Counted from the first letter of the stretch, positions 43,180 to 53,090 are shown. The stretch: DNA of 64,000 nt from Pseudomonas izuensis (GCF_009861505.1 NZ_WTFT01000038.1:1-64000); one strand, 5' to 3'. Notes: generated by a model from the letters alone, not told the origin. Numbers and translations are program-made.

Positions 43180-43271
43180 TGTAGGAGCAAAGCTTGCTCG
43201 CGATAGCGGTTTATCAGTTACATCCATGCTGAATATGCCTCCGCCATCGCGAGCAAGCTTTGCTCCTACAA
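43180..43271. repeat. REPIN between accC and prmA
   Basis: Inverted arms TGTAGGAGCAAAGCTTGCTC and GAGCAAGCTTTGCTCCTACA. Same class as the copy at 1454-1546. Confidence 0.88.
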
Positions 43272-43379
43272 TGGGCACGCATGTATCGCCCTTGTCGTCT
43301 TCTGCCCCGCGCTCGCGTAAACTTGCGCGCTTCTCGCAGCCCGCTAGGCTGCAATCAATATTTTTCAAAGGTGCCCGCC

Positions 43380-44258
43380 ATGCCTTGGCTGCAAGTCCGT
43401 CTCGCCATCAGCCCAGAACAAGCCGAAACCTACGAAGACGCTTTCCTTGAAGTGGGCGCCGTGTCGGTGACCTTCATGGACGCCGAAGACCAGCCGATCT
43501 TCGAACCGGAACTCAATACCACGCCACTGTGGTCGCATACCCACTTGCTGGCCCTGTTCGAAGGTGGCACCGAAGCCGCCAGCGTACTGGCCCACCTGGA
43601 ATTGCTGACCGGCAGCCCGCTGCCCGAGCACCATAGCGAAGTGATCGAAGACCAGGACTGGGAACGCAGCTGGATGGACAACTTCCAGCCGATGCGTTTC
43701 GGTCAGCGCCTGTGGATCGTGCCGAGCTGGCACGCCGCCCCCGAGCCTGACGCCGTGAACCTGCTGCTCGACCCGGGCCTGGCGTTCGGCACCGGTACCC
43801 ACCCGACCACCGCACTGTGCCTGGAATGGCTCGACGGCCAGGACCTGAAGGACTGCAACGTGCTGGACTTTGGCTGCGGCTCGGGGATCCTGGCAATTGC
43901 CGCCCTGTTGCTGGGTGCCAAGGAGGCCGTAGGCACCGACATCGACGTTCAGGCGCTGGAAGCCTCCCGTGACAACGCCGGGCGCAACAACATTGCCGAA
44001 GAGCTGTTCCCGCTCTATCTGCCGGAAGATCTGCCGCAGGTTCAGGCTGACGTACTGGTGGCCAACATCCTCGCCGGCCCACTGGTTTCCCTGGCACCGC
44101 AGCTATCAGGCCTGGTCAAATCCGGCGGTCGCCTGGCGCTGTCGGGCATCCTCGCCGAGCAAGGTGAAGAAGTGGCCGCCGCCTATGCCAAAGACTTCGA
44201 TCTGGATCCGATCGCCAATCGCGATGGCTGGGTGCGCATTACCGGCCGTCGGCGCTAG
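43380..44258 (+). CDS. prmA: Ribosomal protein L11 methyltransferase PrmA
   Basis: SAM-dependent enzyme that trimethylates ribosomal protein L11; 292 residues. MPWLQVRLAISPEQAE and DWERSWMDNFQPMRFG form the substrate-binding N-terminal domain. The catalytic domain has FGTGTHPTTALCLEWLDG, VLDFGCGSGILAIAA (SAM motif) and VLVANILAGPL. ATG 43380 is chosen for the conserved start. It lies between accC and a DUF3426 gene, as in P. aeruginosa. Confidence 0.95.
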   Translation: MPWLQVRLAISPEQAETYEDAFLEVGAVSVTFMDAEDQPIFEPELNTTPLWSHTHLLALFEGGTEAASVLAHLELLTGSPLPEHHSEVIEDQDWERSWMDNFQPMRFGQRLWIVPSWHAAPEPDAVNLLLDPGLAFGTGTHPTTALCLEWLDGQDLKDCNVLDFGCGSGILAIAALLLGAKEAVGTDIDVQALEASRDNAGRNNIAEELFPLYLPEDLPQVQADVLVANILAGPLVSLAPQLSGLVKSGGRLALSGILAEQGEEVAAAYAKDFDLDPIANRDGWVRITGRRR

Positions 44259-44288
44259 AATGAGCATCTGCATAAACCGGATCGCCGC

Positions 44289-45560
44289 ATGACCGACAGC
44301 TTCGTCACCCAGTGCCCGCATTGTCACACCAGCTTCCGCGTCAGCCACGCCCAGTTGAGCGTGGCGCGTGGCGTCGTTCGCTGTGGCTCTTGCCTGCAGG
44401 TGTTCAACGCTGCCAAGCAATTGCTTGAGCAGGCCGGCAAGGAGCCGGTCGCGCCGGTCGCGCCAACTGTCGCCGGAACACCAGCACCCGCCGAGCCCAG
44501 GGCCATCAGCCAAAAACAATGGACCGCCGCTGAGCTGGATCTGGACAGTCTCGACCTCGACGAGGAACTCGCCCGGCTCGAACAGCGGGAAATCCAGCCG
44601 ACCACCGAATTCGGCCGGCACCGGGAAGACACCCTTAGCGCGCGTCGTGATAGCCCCGAAAACGACGAAGAACCCTGGACGTCCGACAGCCTGTTCAGCG
44701 AATCGGCAACCGACCGCGCGCAAGCGATCACAGGCCTTGATGACCTCGATACGCTCGACGCACTCGAAGCTTCGGACACCCCGGAGCCGATAAACGAGAC
44801 AGGCATACTCGCGCGCACCGAACCGTCGCTCTCGCTGGAACCGGTAGACCTGGACGACGAATCACAGCCGCCGCAACTTCGCCTGCACGATCCGCTGGAC
44901 GCTCCGCTTCATCACGAACACCTGTCGGTAACGGCAACCGATGAAATCGATGGCGACCTGCCATCTGCCGAGCCACTTCGCAAACGCCGCGAACGCAACG
45001 AGCCAGGGGTTCGCGCCGACGTGCTGCAGGACCTGACCGATGACCCACTGCAACTGGACTGGCAAAAGCGCCGTTCGCCATGGGGTCGCCGGTTCTTCTG
45101 GCTGCTGCTGATCCTGCTCGGTGCTGGCGCACTTGTCGGCCAGTATGTCGCTTATCACTTCGATGAATTGGCGCGCCAGGACCAGTACCGACCATGGTTC
45201 CAGCAGCTGTGTCCGCAAATCGGCTGCACCGTGCCATCGAAGGTCGATATCGCAAAAATCAAAAGCAGCAACCTGGTGGTTCGCAGCCATCCTGAATTCA
45301 GCGGTGCACTGGTGGTCGATGCGATCATCTACAACCGCGCGCCCTTCTCCCAGCCTTTCCCGCTGCTGGAACTCCGCTTTGCCGACCTCAACGGCCATCT
45401 GATCGCCAGCCGTCGCTTCAAGCCTGGCGAATACCTCAACGGCGACCTCGAGGGCATGGTGGAAATGCCTCCGCAAACGCCGATCCACATCGCACTGGAC
45501 ATCCTCGATCCAGGCGCCAAAGCGGTGAACTACAGCCTGAGCTTCCACTCGCCAGAGTGA
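44289..45560 (+). CDS. DUF3426 zinc-ribbon membrane protein
   Basis: A 423-residue protein. It starts with an MJ0042-type zinc ribbon (CPHC at 9-12, CGSC at 32-35), then about 220 acidic, low-complexity residues, one membrane helix (about 270-290, FFWLLLILLGAGALVGQYVA) and a periplasmic DUF3426 domain (FSQPFPLLELRFADLNGHLI). Function unknown. In Pseudomonas it lies invariably between prmA and dusB. Confidence 0.85.
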   Translation: MTDSFVTQCPHCHTSFRVSHAQLSVARGVVRCGSCLQVFNAAKQLLEQAGKEPVAPVAPTVAGTPAPAEPRAISQKQWTAAELDLDSLDLDEELARLEQREIQPTTEFGRHREDTLSARRDSPENDEEPWTSDSLFSESATDRAQAITGLDDLDTLDALEASDTPEPINETGILARTEPSLSLEPVDLDDESQPPQLRLHDPLDAPLHHEHLSVTATDEIDGDLPSAEPLRKRRERNEPGVRADVLQDLTDDPLQLDWQKRRSPWGRRFFWLLLILLGAGALVGQYVAYHFDELARQDQYRPWFQQLCPQIGCTVPSKVDIAKIKSSNLVVRSHPEFSGALVVDAIIYNRAPFSQPFPLLELRFADLNGHLIASRRFKPGEYLNGDLEGMVEMPPQTPIHIALDILDPGAKAVNYSLSFHSPE

Positions 45561-45665
45561 AACGATTCACTGATCTCCAATTGACGACGGCATTCTGACT
45601 TCGCCCACCCGGACCAAACCGCTGGCAATAACAGAATAACTGTTCAGATTTTGTTCAATTCAGCC

Positions 45666-45694
45666 TTTATCCAGTCATCGAGAGCGGGTATCAT
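45666..45694 (+). promoter_or_regulatory. Possible dusB-fis promoter
   Basis: TTTATC (45666-45671) and TATCAT (45689-45694) are spaced by 17 bases, with an AT-rich stretch upstream (ATTTTGTTCAATTCAG) that could act as an UP element. This would give a leader of about 45 nt before dusB. In other gamma-proteobacteria dusB-fis is driven by one growth-rate-controlled promoter. Confidence 0.35.
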
Positions 45695-45745
45695 GCCAAC
45701 CCTTTTTCGAACTCTCATGATCCGGCCCCACAACAGGGAAGCCCT

Positions 45746-46756
45746 ATGTCGGCGGTACGCATCGGTCCATACACATTACACAACGGCTTGATTCTCGCCC
45801 CCATGGCGGGTGTCACCGACCAACCCTTTCGTCAGCTGTGCAAGCGATTGGGCGCGGGGCTAGTAGTCTCAGAAATGGTCACCAGCGACATGAGCCTGTG
45901 GAACACCCGCAAATCGCGGATGCGCATGATCCACGAAGGCGATCCCGAGCCACGCTCGGTACAGATCGCCGGTGGTGACGCGCAGATGCTGGCGGATGCG
46001 GCCCGGGCCAACGTCGAATCGGGCGCGCAGATTATCGATATCAACATGGGCTGTCCGGCGAAGAAGGTCTGTAACAAGGCGGCCGGTTCCGCACTGTTGA
46101 AGGATGAAGCGCTGGTAACCGAGATCCTGCAGGCCGTCGTGGCTGCGGTCGATGTGCCGGTTACCCTGAAGATCCGTACCGGCTGGGACCGGGACAACAA
46201 GAATGGCCTGACGGTGGCGAAGATCGCCGAGCAGGCAGGGATCACGGCGCTGGCGGTCCATGGCCGCACCCGTGCCGACCTGTATACCGGTGAAGCCGAG
46301 TACGACACCATCGCCGCGATCAAGCAGGCGGTGTCGATGCCGGTCTTCGCCAATGGCGATATCGATTCGCCGGAAAAGGCCCGGTACGTGCTCGACGCGA
46401 CCGGTGCCGACGGCCTGTTGATTGGCCGGGCTGCCCAAGGGCGGCCATGGATTTTTCGTGAGATCGACCATTTCCTGCGGACCGGCGAGAAGCTCCCGGC
46501 GCTGGACCTGATCGAAGTGGAACGCATACTGCTAGAGCATCTGGCTGCGCTGCACGCCTTCTATGGCGACGTGATGGGCGTACGCATTGCTCGAAAGCAT
46601 GTGGGCTGGTATCTCGCAACCTTGCCGGGCGCCAGGGAGTTTCGCGCCCACTTCAATCGTTTGGAAGATACGGAAGCACAATGCGCCAACGTTCAGGACT
46701 TCTTCGCCGAACGTTACAAGAGCCTGACAGGGGACGGAGAGGGGGTGGCCGCATGA
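45746..46756 (+). CDS. dusB: tRNA-dihydrouridine synthase DusB
   Basis: FMN enzyme that reduces uridine 17 in tRNA, 336 residues. LAPMAGVTDQPFRQLCKRLG starts the TIM barrel; INMGCPAKKVCNKAAGSALL carries the catalytic Cys103; KIRTGWD, VHGRTRADLYTG and FANGDIDSPEKA are FMN and tRNA contacts. Its stop overlaps the fis start (ATGA), the classic dusB-fis operon. Confidence 0.95.
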   Translation: MSAVRIGPYTLHNGLILAPMAGVTDQPFRQLCKRLGAGLVVSEMVTSDMSLWNTRKSRMRMIHEGDPEPRSVQIAGGDAQMLADAARANVESGAQIIDINMGCPAKKVCNKAAGSALLKDEALVTEILQAVVAAVDVPVTLKIRTGWDRDNKNGLTVAKIAEQAGITALAVHGRTRADLYTGEAEYDTIAAIKQAVSMPVFANGDIDSPEKARYVLDATGADGLLIGRAAQGRPWIFREIDHFLRTGEKLPALDLIEVERILLEHLAALHAFYGDVMGVRIARKHVGWYLATLPGAREFRAHFNRLEDTEAQCANVQDFFAERYKSLTGDGEGVAA

Positions 46757-47073
46757 CGATGATGACCGAGACTTTAGTGAGTGGAACGACACCCGTGAGC
46801 GACAACGTGAATTTGAAACAGCACCTCAATACCCCAAGCGAAGAAGGCCAGACCCTTCGCGGGAGTGTCGAGAAAGCGCTGCACAATTATTTCGCCCACC
46901 TTGAGGGCGCTGCCGTCACGGATGTGTACAACCTCGTGCTCTCCGAAGTCGAGGCCCCCCTGCTCGAGTGCGTGATGAACTACGTCAAGGGCAACCAGAC
47001 CAAGGCCAGCGAGATGCTCGGACTGAACCGGGGCACGCTGCGCAAGAAACTCAAACAGTACGATTTGCTGTAA
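46753..47073 (+). CDS. fis: DNA-binding protein Fis
   Basis: Nucleoid protein and transcription factor, 106 residues. LRGSVEKALHNYFAHLEG and VTDVYNLVLSEVEAPLLECV form the dimer core; NQTKASEMLGLNRGTLRKKL is the helix-turn-helix at the C terminus. ATG 46753 overlaps the dusB stop. The open frame begins upstream inside dusB but lacks the family pattern there. A terminator follows 17 bases after the stop. Confidence 0.95.
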   Translation: MTMMTETLVSGTTPVSDNVNLKQHLNTPSEEGQTLRGSVEKALHNYFAHLEGAAVTDVYNLVLSEVEAPLLECVMNYVKGNQTKASEMLGLNRGTLRKKLKQYDLL

Positions 47074-47090
47074 GCATTCAATCAAACCAG

Positions 47091-47123
47091 AAAGGCGCCC
47101 GCGTAAAACCGGTCGCCTTTTTT
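47091..47123 (+). terminator. Terminator between fis and purH
   Basis: The stem AAAGGCG (47091-47097) with CGCCTTT (47114-47120) closes an inner CCCG/CCGG region and ends in a run of T (47118-47123). It lies 32 bases before purH, so purH likely has its own promoter or reads through. Confidence 0.7.
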
Positions 47124-47154
47124 GCTGACTCCTTTGCTTTTGATGGAAATTGAG

Positions 47155-48762
47155 ATGACCGACCAGACTACCCGCCTGCCGATCCGCCGCGCCTTGATCA
47201 GTGTTTCCGACAAGACCGGGATCCTCGAATTCGCCAAAGAGCTTGAAGCCCTGGGCGTCGAGATCCTCTCCACCGGCGGAACATTCAAGCTGCTGCAGGA
47301 CAACGGCGTTGCCGCAGTGGAAGTCGCTGATTACACCGGCTTCGCGGAAATGATGGACGGTCGGGTGAAAACCCTGCACCCGAAAATCCACGGCGGGATC
47401 CTCGGTCGTCGCGGTATCGACGACGCCATCATGAACGAGCACGGCATCAAGCCGATCGACTTGGTAGCGGTCAACCTCTACCCGTTCGAAGCCACCATCA
47501 ACAAGCCAGGCTGCGACCTGCCGACTGCGATCGAGAACATCGACATCGGTGGCCCGACCATGGTCCGCTCGGCTGCCAAGAACCACAAAGACGTGGCCAT
47601 CGTGGTCAATGCCGGCGATTACGCCAACGTCCTGGAAAATCTCAAGGCCGGCGGCCTGACCTACGCTCAGCGTTTCGACCTGATGCTCAAGGCATTCGAA
47701 CACACCGCTGCCTACGACGGCATGATCGCCAACTACATGGGCACCGTGAACCAGGCCGCTGACACCCTCAGCACTGAAGGTCGCAGCGAATTCCCGCGCA
47801 CCTTCAACAGCCAGTTCATCAAGGCCCAGGAAATGCGCTACGGCGAGAACCCGCACCAGAGCGCGGCGTTCTACGTGGAAGCCAAGCCTGCCGAAGTCGG
47901 CATCGCCACCGCGACCCAACTGCAAGGCAAGGAACTGTCGTACAACAACGTGGCCGACACCGACGCCGCGCTGGAGTGCGTGAAGAGCTTCGTCAAACCG
48001 GCCTGCGTGATTGTCAAGCACGCCAACCCGTGCGGCGTGGCCGTGAGCCCGGATGCCGAAGGCGGTATCCGCAAGGCCTACGACCTGGCCTACGCCACCG
48101 ATACCGAATCCGCATTCGGCGGCATCATCGCCTTCAACCGCGAACTGGACGCTGAAACCGCCAAGGCCATCGTCGACCGTCAGTTCGTCGAAGTGATCAT
48201 TGCCCCAAGCGTCAGCGAAGAAGCCCGCGCCATCGTGGCGGCCAAAGCCAACGTACGCCTGCTGGCCTGCGGCGAGTGGTCGGCGGATCGCGCCGCTGCC
48301 TGGGACTACAAACGCGTCAATGGCGGCCTGCTGGTACAGAGCCGCGATATCGGCATGATCGGTAGCGAAGACCTGAAAGTCGTCACCAAGCGTGCACCGA
48401 CCGAGCAAGAGATCAACGACCTGATCTTCGCCTGGAAAGTCGCCAAGTACGTCAAGTCCAACGCCATCGTCTACGCCAAGAACCGTCAGACCATTGGTGT
48501 CGGCGCCGGCCAGATGAGCCGCGTGAACTCTGCGCGCATTGCTGCGATCAAGGCTGAACACGCTGGCCTGCAGGTCGCCGGTTCGGTGATGGCTTCCGAC
48601 GCATTCTTCCCGTTCCGCGACGGTCTGGACAATGCGGCCAAGGCGGGTGTGACTGCTGTGATCCAGCCAGGCGGCTCGATGCGTGATGCCGAAGTAATTG
48701 CTGCGGCTGACGAAGCCGGCATCGCCATGGTATTCACCGGCATGCGCCACTTCCGTCACTGA
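47155..48762 (+). CDS. purH: Bifunctional purine biosynthesis protein PurH
   Basis: AICAR formyltransferase and IMP cyclohydrolase, the last two steps to IMP; 535 residues. The N-terminal MGS-like domain has RRALISVSDKTGILEFAKEL and STGGTFKLL; GRVKTLHPKIHGGIL and ENIDIGGPTMVRSAAKNH mark the cyclohydrolase. The transferase domain has KHANPCGVA, GVGAGQMSRV and ASDAFFPFRDG. ATG 47155 is used although the frame extends 11 codons upstream. Confidence 0.96.
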   Translation: MTDQTTRLPIRRALISVSDKTGILEFAKELEALGVEILSTGGTFKLLQDNGVAAVEVADYTGFAEMMDGRVKTLHPKIHGGILGRRGIDDAIMNEHGIKPIDLVAVNLYPFEATINKPGCDLPTAIENIDIGGPTMVRSAAKNHKDVAIVVNAGDYANVLENLKAGGLTYAQRFDLMLKAFEHTAAYDGMIANYMGTVNQAADTLSTEGRSEFPRTFNSQFIKAQEMRYGENPHQSAAFYVEAKPAEVGIATATQLQGKELSYNNVADTDAALECVKSFVKPACVIVKHANPCGVAVSPDAEGGIRKAYDLAYATDTESAFGGIIAFNRELDAETAKAIVDRQFVEVIIAPSVSEEARAIVAAKANVRLLACGEWSADRAAAWDYKRVNGGLLVQSRDIGMIGSEDLKVVTKRAPTEQEINDLIFAWKVAKYVKSNAIVYAKNRQTIGVGAGQMSRVNSARIAAIKAEHAGLQVAGSVMASDAFFPFRDGLDNAAKAGVTAVIQPGGSMRDAEVIAAADEAGIAMVFTGMRHFRH

Positions 48763-48774
48763 CACATAGATCAA

Positions 48775-48866
48775 CTGTGGGAGCGAGCCTGCTCGCGAAG
48801 ACGGCGGCACATTAAACTTTGATGTGACTGACACACCGCCTTCGCGAGCAGGCTCGCTCCCACATA
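48775..48866. repeat. REPIN between purH and purD
   Basis: Inverted arms CTGTGGGAGCGAGCCTGCTC and GAGCAGGCTCGCTCCCACAT. Same class as 22924 and 23417. Confidence 0.88.
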
Positions 48867-48917
48867 AAAGCATCCCCGCGGTGCTATCAAGAATTAGCGT
48901 CATCCGAGGTTTTTGAA

Positions 48918-50213
48918 ATGAATGTTTTGATCATTGGCAGCGGTGGCCGTGAACACGCCCTGGCCTGGAAAGTGGCTCAGGATCCGCGCGTGCAGAAAGT
49001 GTTCGTGGCGCCCGGTAATGCCGGCACTGCCATTGAAGCCAAGTGCGAGAACGTCGCTATCGACGTGCTGGCCCTGGAGCAGTTGGCAGACTTCGCCGAG
49101 AAAAACGTTTCCCTGACCATCGTCGGCCCGGAAGTGCCGCTGGTCGCCGGTGTGGTTGACCTGTTCCGCTCCCGTGGCCTGGATTGTTTCGGCCCGACCG
49201 CTGGCGCTGCTCAGCTGGAAGGCTCGAAAGCGTTCACCAAGGATTTCCTGGCGCGCCACAAGATCCCGACCGCCGACTACCAGAACTTCACCGAGATCGA
49301 GCCGGCCCTGGCTTACCTGCGTGAGAAAGGCGCCCCAATCGTGATCAAGGCCGACGGCCTTGCAGCGGGTAAAGGCGTGATCGTCGCCATGACCCTGACC
49401 GAAGCCGAAGATGCCGTGCGCGACATGCTGGCAGGCAATGCCTTCGGCGATGCCGGTTCGCGCGTCGTGATCGAAGAGTTCCTGGACGGCGAAGAAGCCA
49501 GCTTCATCGTCATGGTCGATGGCAAGAACGTATTGCCAATGGCCACCAGCCAGGACCACAAACGCGTCGGCGACGGCGACACCGGCCCGAACACCGGCGG
49601 CATGGGTGCCTACTCCCCTGCTCCGGTTGTCACCAGCGAAGTGCACAAGCGTGTCATGGACCTGGTGATCTGGCCGACGGTTCGCGGCATGGCCGAGGAA
49701 GGTAACGTCTACACTGGTTTCCTGTACGCCGGCCTGATGATTGACAAGGCCGGTAACCCAAAAGTTATCGAATTCAACTGCCGTTTCGGCGACCCTGAGA
49801 CCCAACCAGTCATGCTGCGCTTGCAGTCGAGCCTGGTGCTGCTGGTCGAAGCGGCCCTGGCACAGGCACTGGACAAGGTCGAGGCACAATGGGATCCACG
49901 TCCGAGCGTCGGCATCGTGTTGGCGGCGGGAGGCTATCCTGGTGACTATGCCAAAGGCGTGGCCATCCAGGGTCTGGATGCAGCGGCGGCACTGGAAGGC
50001 AAAGTCTTCCACGCCGGCACTGCACTCAAGGACGGCCAGGTCGTGACGGCCGGCGGTCGAGTACTCTGCGCCACTGCCATGGGCACCAGCGTCGATGCTG
50101 CTCAACAGCAGGCTTACAAATTGGCGGCCAGTATTGATTGGGAAGGTTGTTTCTATCGCAAGGACATTGGCTACCGCGCCATTGCCCGCGAGCGTGGCGA
50201 AAATCAGGAATAA
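48918..50213 (+). CDS. purD: Phosphoribosylamine-glycine ligase PurD
   Basis: ATP-grasp ligase for the second step of purine synthesis, 431 residues. MNVLIIGSGGREHALAWKVA starts it; IVKADGLAAGKGV-like VIKADGLAAGKGVIVA is the ATP loop; EFNCRFGDPETQPVMLRL closes the active site; the C-terminal GVVLAAGGYP-like IVLAAGGYPGDY is present. It lies between purH and retS as in P. aeruginosa. Confidence 0.96.
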   Translation: MNVLIIGSGGREHALAWKVAQDPRVQKVFVAPGNAGTAIEAKCENVAIDVLALEQLADFAEKNVSLTIVGPEVPLVAGVVDLFRSRGLDCFGPTAGAAQLEGSKAFTKDFLARHKIPTADYQNFTEIEPALAYLREKGAPIVIKADGLAAGKGVIVAMTLTEAEDAVRDMLAGNAFGDAGSRVVIEEFLDGEEASFIVMVDGKNVLPMATSQDHKRVGDGDTGPNTGGMGAYSPAPVVTSEVHKRVMDLVIWPTVRGMAEEGNVYTGFLYAGLMIDKAGNPKVIEFNCRFGDPETQPVMLRLQSSLVLLVEAALAQALDKVEAQWDPRPSVGIVLAAGGYPGDYAKGVAIQGLDAAAALEGKVFHAGTALKDGQVVTAGGRVLCATAMGTSVDAAQQQAYKLAASIDWEGCFYRKDIGYRAIARERGENQE

Positions 50214-50229
50214 GCTACCCATTCGGCCG

Positions 50230-50252
50230 GGCAAGGGCTTCGAGCCCTTGCC
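50230..50252 (+). terminator. Hairpin after purD
   Basis: A 10-bp perfect stem GGCAAGGGCT / AGCCCTTGCC with a 3-base loop, 17 bases after the purD stop. No T run follows, so it may be a weak terminator or an mRNA-end structure. Confidence 0.5.
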
Positions 50253-50312
50253 TGACTATTCCGGCGCCGCGCATAGTTATATTCTGGCATCAACCTACGA
50301 AGGGATTTCGCC

Positions 50313-53090
50313 GTGCGCTGGCTCAGGATTGCCATAGGCTTCACCGTCACCTTGCTGACACTGCTCTGCATGCTCCCGGCCCAGGCCGGGCAAGGCAGTG
50401 GCTTGGCTGTATTGCTCGACGAACAGGGCGACCTGCAGCTGAGCGATATCCGTTCCGCCCGCTACACCAATCAATTCAGTCCCATCGATCTGGAGCGCGT
50501 CAAGGCAGCCGAGCCCGATGGCGCACTCTGGCTACGCTTTCGCCTCGCACCCGGCAAGCATGAACAGGTGCTGAGGGTGTTCGCGCCCGACCTGCTGCAA
50601 CTCAACATGTATGTGCTGGACGGCGACAAGCTGATAGAGCAGTCGACCACCGGTAACAAACAGCCCCTGGCTGAGCGGCCACTGCCCAGCAGCGACTTCA
50701 TGCTGCCGTTGCCGCAAAACGAAAAGCCCCTCGACGTTTACCTGCGACTGGTGTCCGAACATCAGCTGCGCCCCTATATCACCCTGGAATCGGCGGTCAT
50801 GACCGCGGCCAGCCAGAACCAGTCGCTGATTTACGGTCTGTTGCTGGGCTGCATCGGCATGCTGATCCTGCACAACCTCATCCGTTACGCCTACACCCGC
50901 TCGCGCAGCAGTGCCTGGCTGGCGGCTTGTGAAGCCTTGTTGGGGCTCAGCCTTGTACTGTTGCTGAACCTGGCTGGACCCTGGCTACCCAATTGGCAAG
51001 CCGTGCAAACGCCGGGGGCATACCTTGCCCTGTTATTGACGGCCCCCTGCGGCCTGATGTTCGCCTATCGCTTCTTCGCCCCCCTCGGTCCGCATCCGCT
51101 GAACAAGCTGATTCTGGGCGACATTGTGTTCATCATGATCTGCGGCCTGCTGCTGCTGTTCGTCAATACACTGCCGCTGAACATCATCACCTACGGCCTG
51201 GTCGCCCTGGCGGGCTTGAGCATGCTGTTTGTCAGCGCCTATCACTGGCAGAAAGGCTATCGTCCGGCGCGGCTGTTCGTGGCGGCCATGGTGGTGTTCA
51301 ACCTCGGCACACTGATCATTCTGCCCGCCCTGCTCGGCCTGACCCTGATCGAGCCCCATGGCCTGATCACCACCCTGCTGGCATTCATCTGCATCAGCGG
51401 CCTGTTGATGAGCATTGCCTTGAGCGAGCGCCAGCGCCGTATCACTGAAGACCGTTTCAGCATCAGCCGCGACCTCGCGGCCAGCAACGCCGAGATCAAC
51501 GCCAAGGCCGAATTCCTGGCGAAGATCAGCCATGAGATCCGCACGCCGATGAATGGCGTGCTGGGCATGACCGAGCTGTTGCTGGGTACGCCACTCTCGG
51601 TCAAGCAGCGCGACTATGTGCAGACCATCCATAGCGCCGGCAACGAACTGCTCACGCTGATCAACGAAATCCTCGACATCTCCAAACTCGAATCCGGGCA
51701 AATCGAACTCGACGATGTGCAGTTCGATCTCAACGCGCTGATCGAAGACTGCCTGAGCATCTTCCGCGCCAAGGCCGAACAGCAGAACGTCGAATTGATC
51801 AGCTTCATTCAGCCGCAAGTTCCGCGGGTCATCAGTGGCGACCCGACACGCCTGCGCCAGACCTTGTTGAGCCTGCTTGAAAATGCCCTGAAGAAAACCG
51901 ACGAAGGCGAAATCCTGATCGTCGTCGCGCTCGACGAACGCAGTGCCAAACCGCGCCTGCGCATTGCCGTGCAGGACAGTGGCGAACCCATGGACGCCGA
52001 AGAGCGCGATGCGCTGATGCATGCCGAACTGCACAGCAAGCACTTCCTCTCGGCCAACCGTCTGGGCGGCAATCTTGGGCTGGTGATCGCACGACAGCTG
52101 ATCCGCCTGATGCAAGGCGAGTTCGGCATCAAGAGCGGCAGCAATCAGGGCAGCACCTTATGGCTGACCTTGCCGCTGGACCCTGATCGCCTCGAGCACC
52201 CGACCTCCGATCTTGACGGACCACTGCAAGGCGCCCGGGTTCTGGTGGTGGATGACAACGACACCTGTCGCAAGGTTCTGGTGCAGCAGTGCAGCGCCTG
52301 GGGCCTGAACGTCAGCGCCGTTCCGTCCGGCAAGGAAGCACTGGCATTGCTGCGCACCAAGGCGCACTTGCGCGACTACTTCGACGTCGTCCTGCTGGAC
52401 CAGAACATGCCTGGCATGACCGGCATGCAGCTGGCCGCCAAGATCAAGGAAGATCCGAGCCTGAACCACGATATCTTGCTGATCATGCTCACCGGCATCA
52501 GCAATGCGCCGAGCAAAATCATCGCGCGCAACTCGGGGATCAAACGCATCCTTGCCAAACCGGTGGCCGGCTACACCCTCAAAACGACCCTGGCCGACGA
52601 GCTGACCCAACGCAACAAGGGCCTCGCAGTCATGCACCAACCGCCGTCCGGCGCTCCCCTGCCGGTCAAGGTGCCCAGCGATTTCCGCATTCTGGTGGCC
52701 GAAGACAACAGCATCTCGACCAAGGTTATTCGCGGCATGCTGGGCAAGCTCAATCTGCAACCTGACACGGCCAGCAATGGTGAAGAAGCCTTGCAGGCCA
52801 TGAAGGCGCAACGTTACGACCTGGTGCTGATGGACTGCGAGATGCCCATCCTCGACGGTTTCTCGGCTACCCAGCAATTGCGCGCCTGGGAAGTGGGCAA
52901 CCAGCGCATCCGTACCCCGGTTGTTGCGTTGACCGCACACATCCTTGCCGAGCATAAGGAGCGCGCGCGCCAGGCGGGCATGGACGGACACATGGCCAAG
53001 CCGGTCGAGCTTTCGCAATTGCGCGAATTGATCGAACACTGGGTTGCCCAACGCGATCTGCAGAACCGCACGGCGACACCTACGTCCTGA
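50313..53090 (+). CDS. retS: Hybrid sensor kinase RetS
   Basis: Orphan hybrid kinase that blocks GacS and so holds back biofilm and T6SS expression; 925 residues. A signal peptide leads into a periplasmic 7TMR-DISMED2 domain (to about 185), seven membrane helices (about 190-380), a kinase domain with His407 in KISHEIRTPMNG, receiver 1 (VLVVDDND, Asp696 in LLDQNMPG) and receiver 2 (ILVAEDNS, Asp841 in LMDCEMP). The ATP-lid glycine box reads RLGGNLGLVIA. Start is GTG 50313 after AAGGG. Phospho-sites and order match P. aeruginosa RetS. Confidence 0.93.
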   Translation: MRWLRIAIGFTVTLLTLLCMLPAQAGQGSGLAVLLDEQGDLQLSDIRSARYTNQFSPIDLERVKAAEPDGALWLRFRLAPGKHEQVLRVFAPDLLQLNMYVLDGDKLIEQSTTGNKQPLAERPLPSSDFMLPLPQNEKPLDVYLRLVSEHQLRPYITLESAVMTAASQNQSLIYGLLLGCIGMLILHNLIRYAYTRSRSSAWLAACEALLGLSLVLLLNLAGPWLPNWQAVQTPGAYLALLLTAPCGLMFAYRFFAPLGPHPLNKLILGDIVFIMICGLLLLFVNTLPLNIITYGLVALAGLSMLFVSAYHWQKGYRPARLFVAAMVVFNLGTLIILPALLGLTLIEPHGLITTLLAFICISGLLMSIALSERQRRITEDRFSISRDLAASNAEINAKAEFLAKISHEIRTPMNGVLGMTELLLGTPLSVKQRDYVQTIHSAGNELLTLINEILDISKLESGQIELDDVQFDLNALIEDCLSIFRAKAEQQNVELISFIQPQVPRVISGDPTRLRQTLLSLLENALKKTDEGEILIVVALDERSAKPRLRIAVQDSGEPMDAEERDALMHAELHSKHFLSANRLGGNLGLVIARQLIRLMQGEFGIKSGSNQGSTLWLTLPLDPDRLEHPTSDLDGPLQGARVLVVDDNDTCRKVLVQQCSAWGLNVSAVPSGKEALALLRTKAHLRDYFDVVLLDQNMPGMTGMQLAAKIKEDPSLNHDILLIMLTGISNAPSKIIARNSGIKRILAKPVAGYTLKTTLADELTQRNKGLAVMHQPPSGAPLPVKVPSDFRILVAEDNSISTKVIRGMLGKLNLQPDTASNGEEALQAMKAQRYDLVLMDCEMPILDGFSATQQLRAWEVGNQRIRTPVVALTAHILAEHKERARQAGMDGHMAKPVELSQLRELIEHWVAQRDLQNRTATPTS

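Noticed and set aside
46774..48903. 709-codon open frame on the minus strand
   Set aside because: Antisense shadow of fis and purH.
48900..50234. 444-codon open frame on the minus strand
   Set aside because: Antisense shadow of purD.
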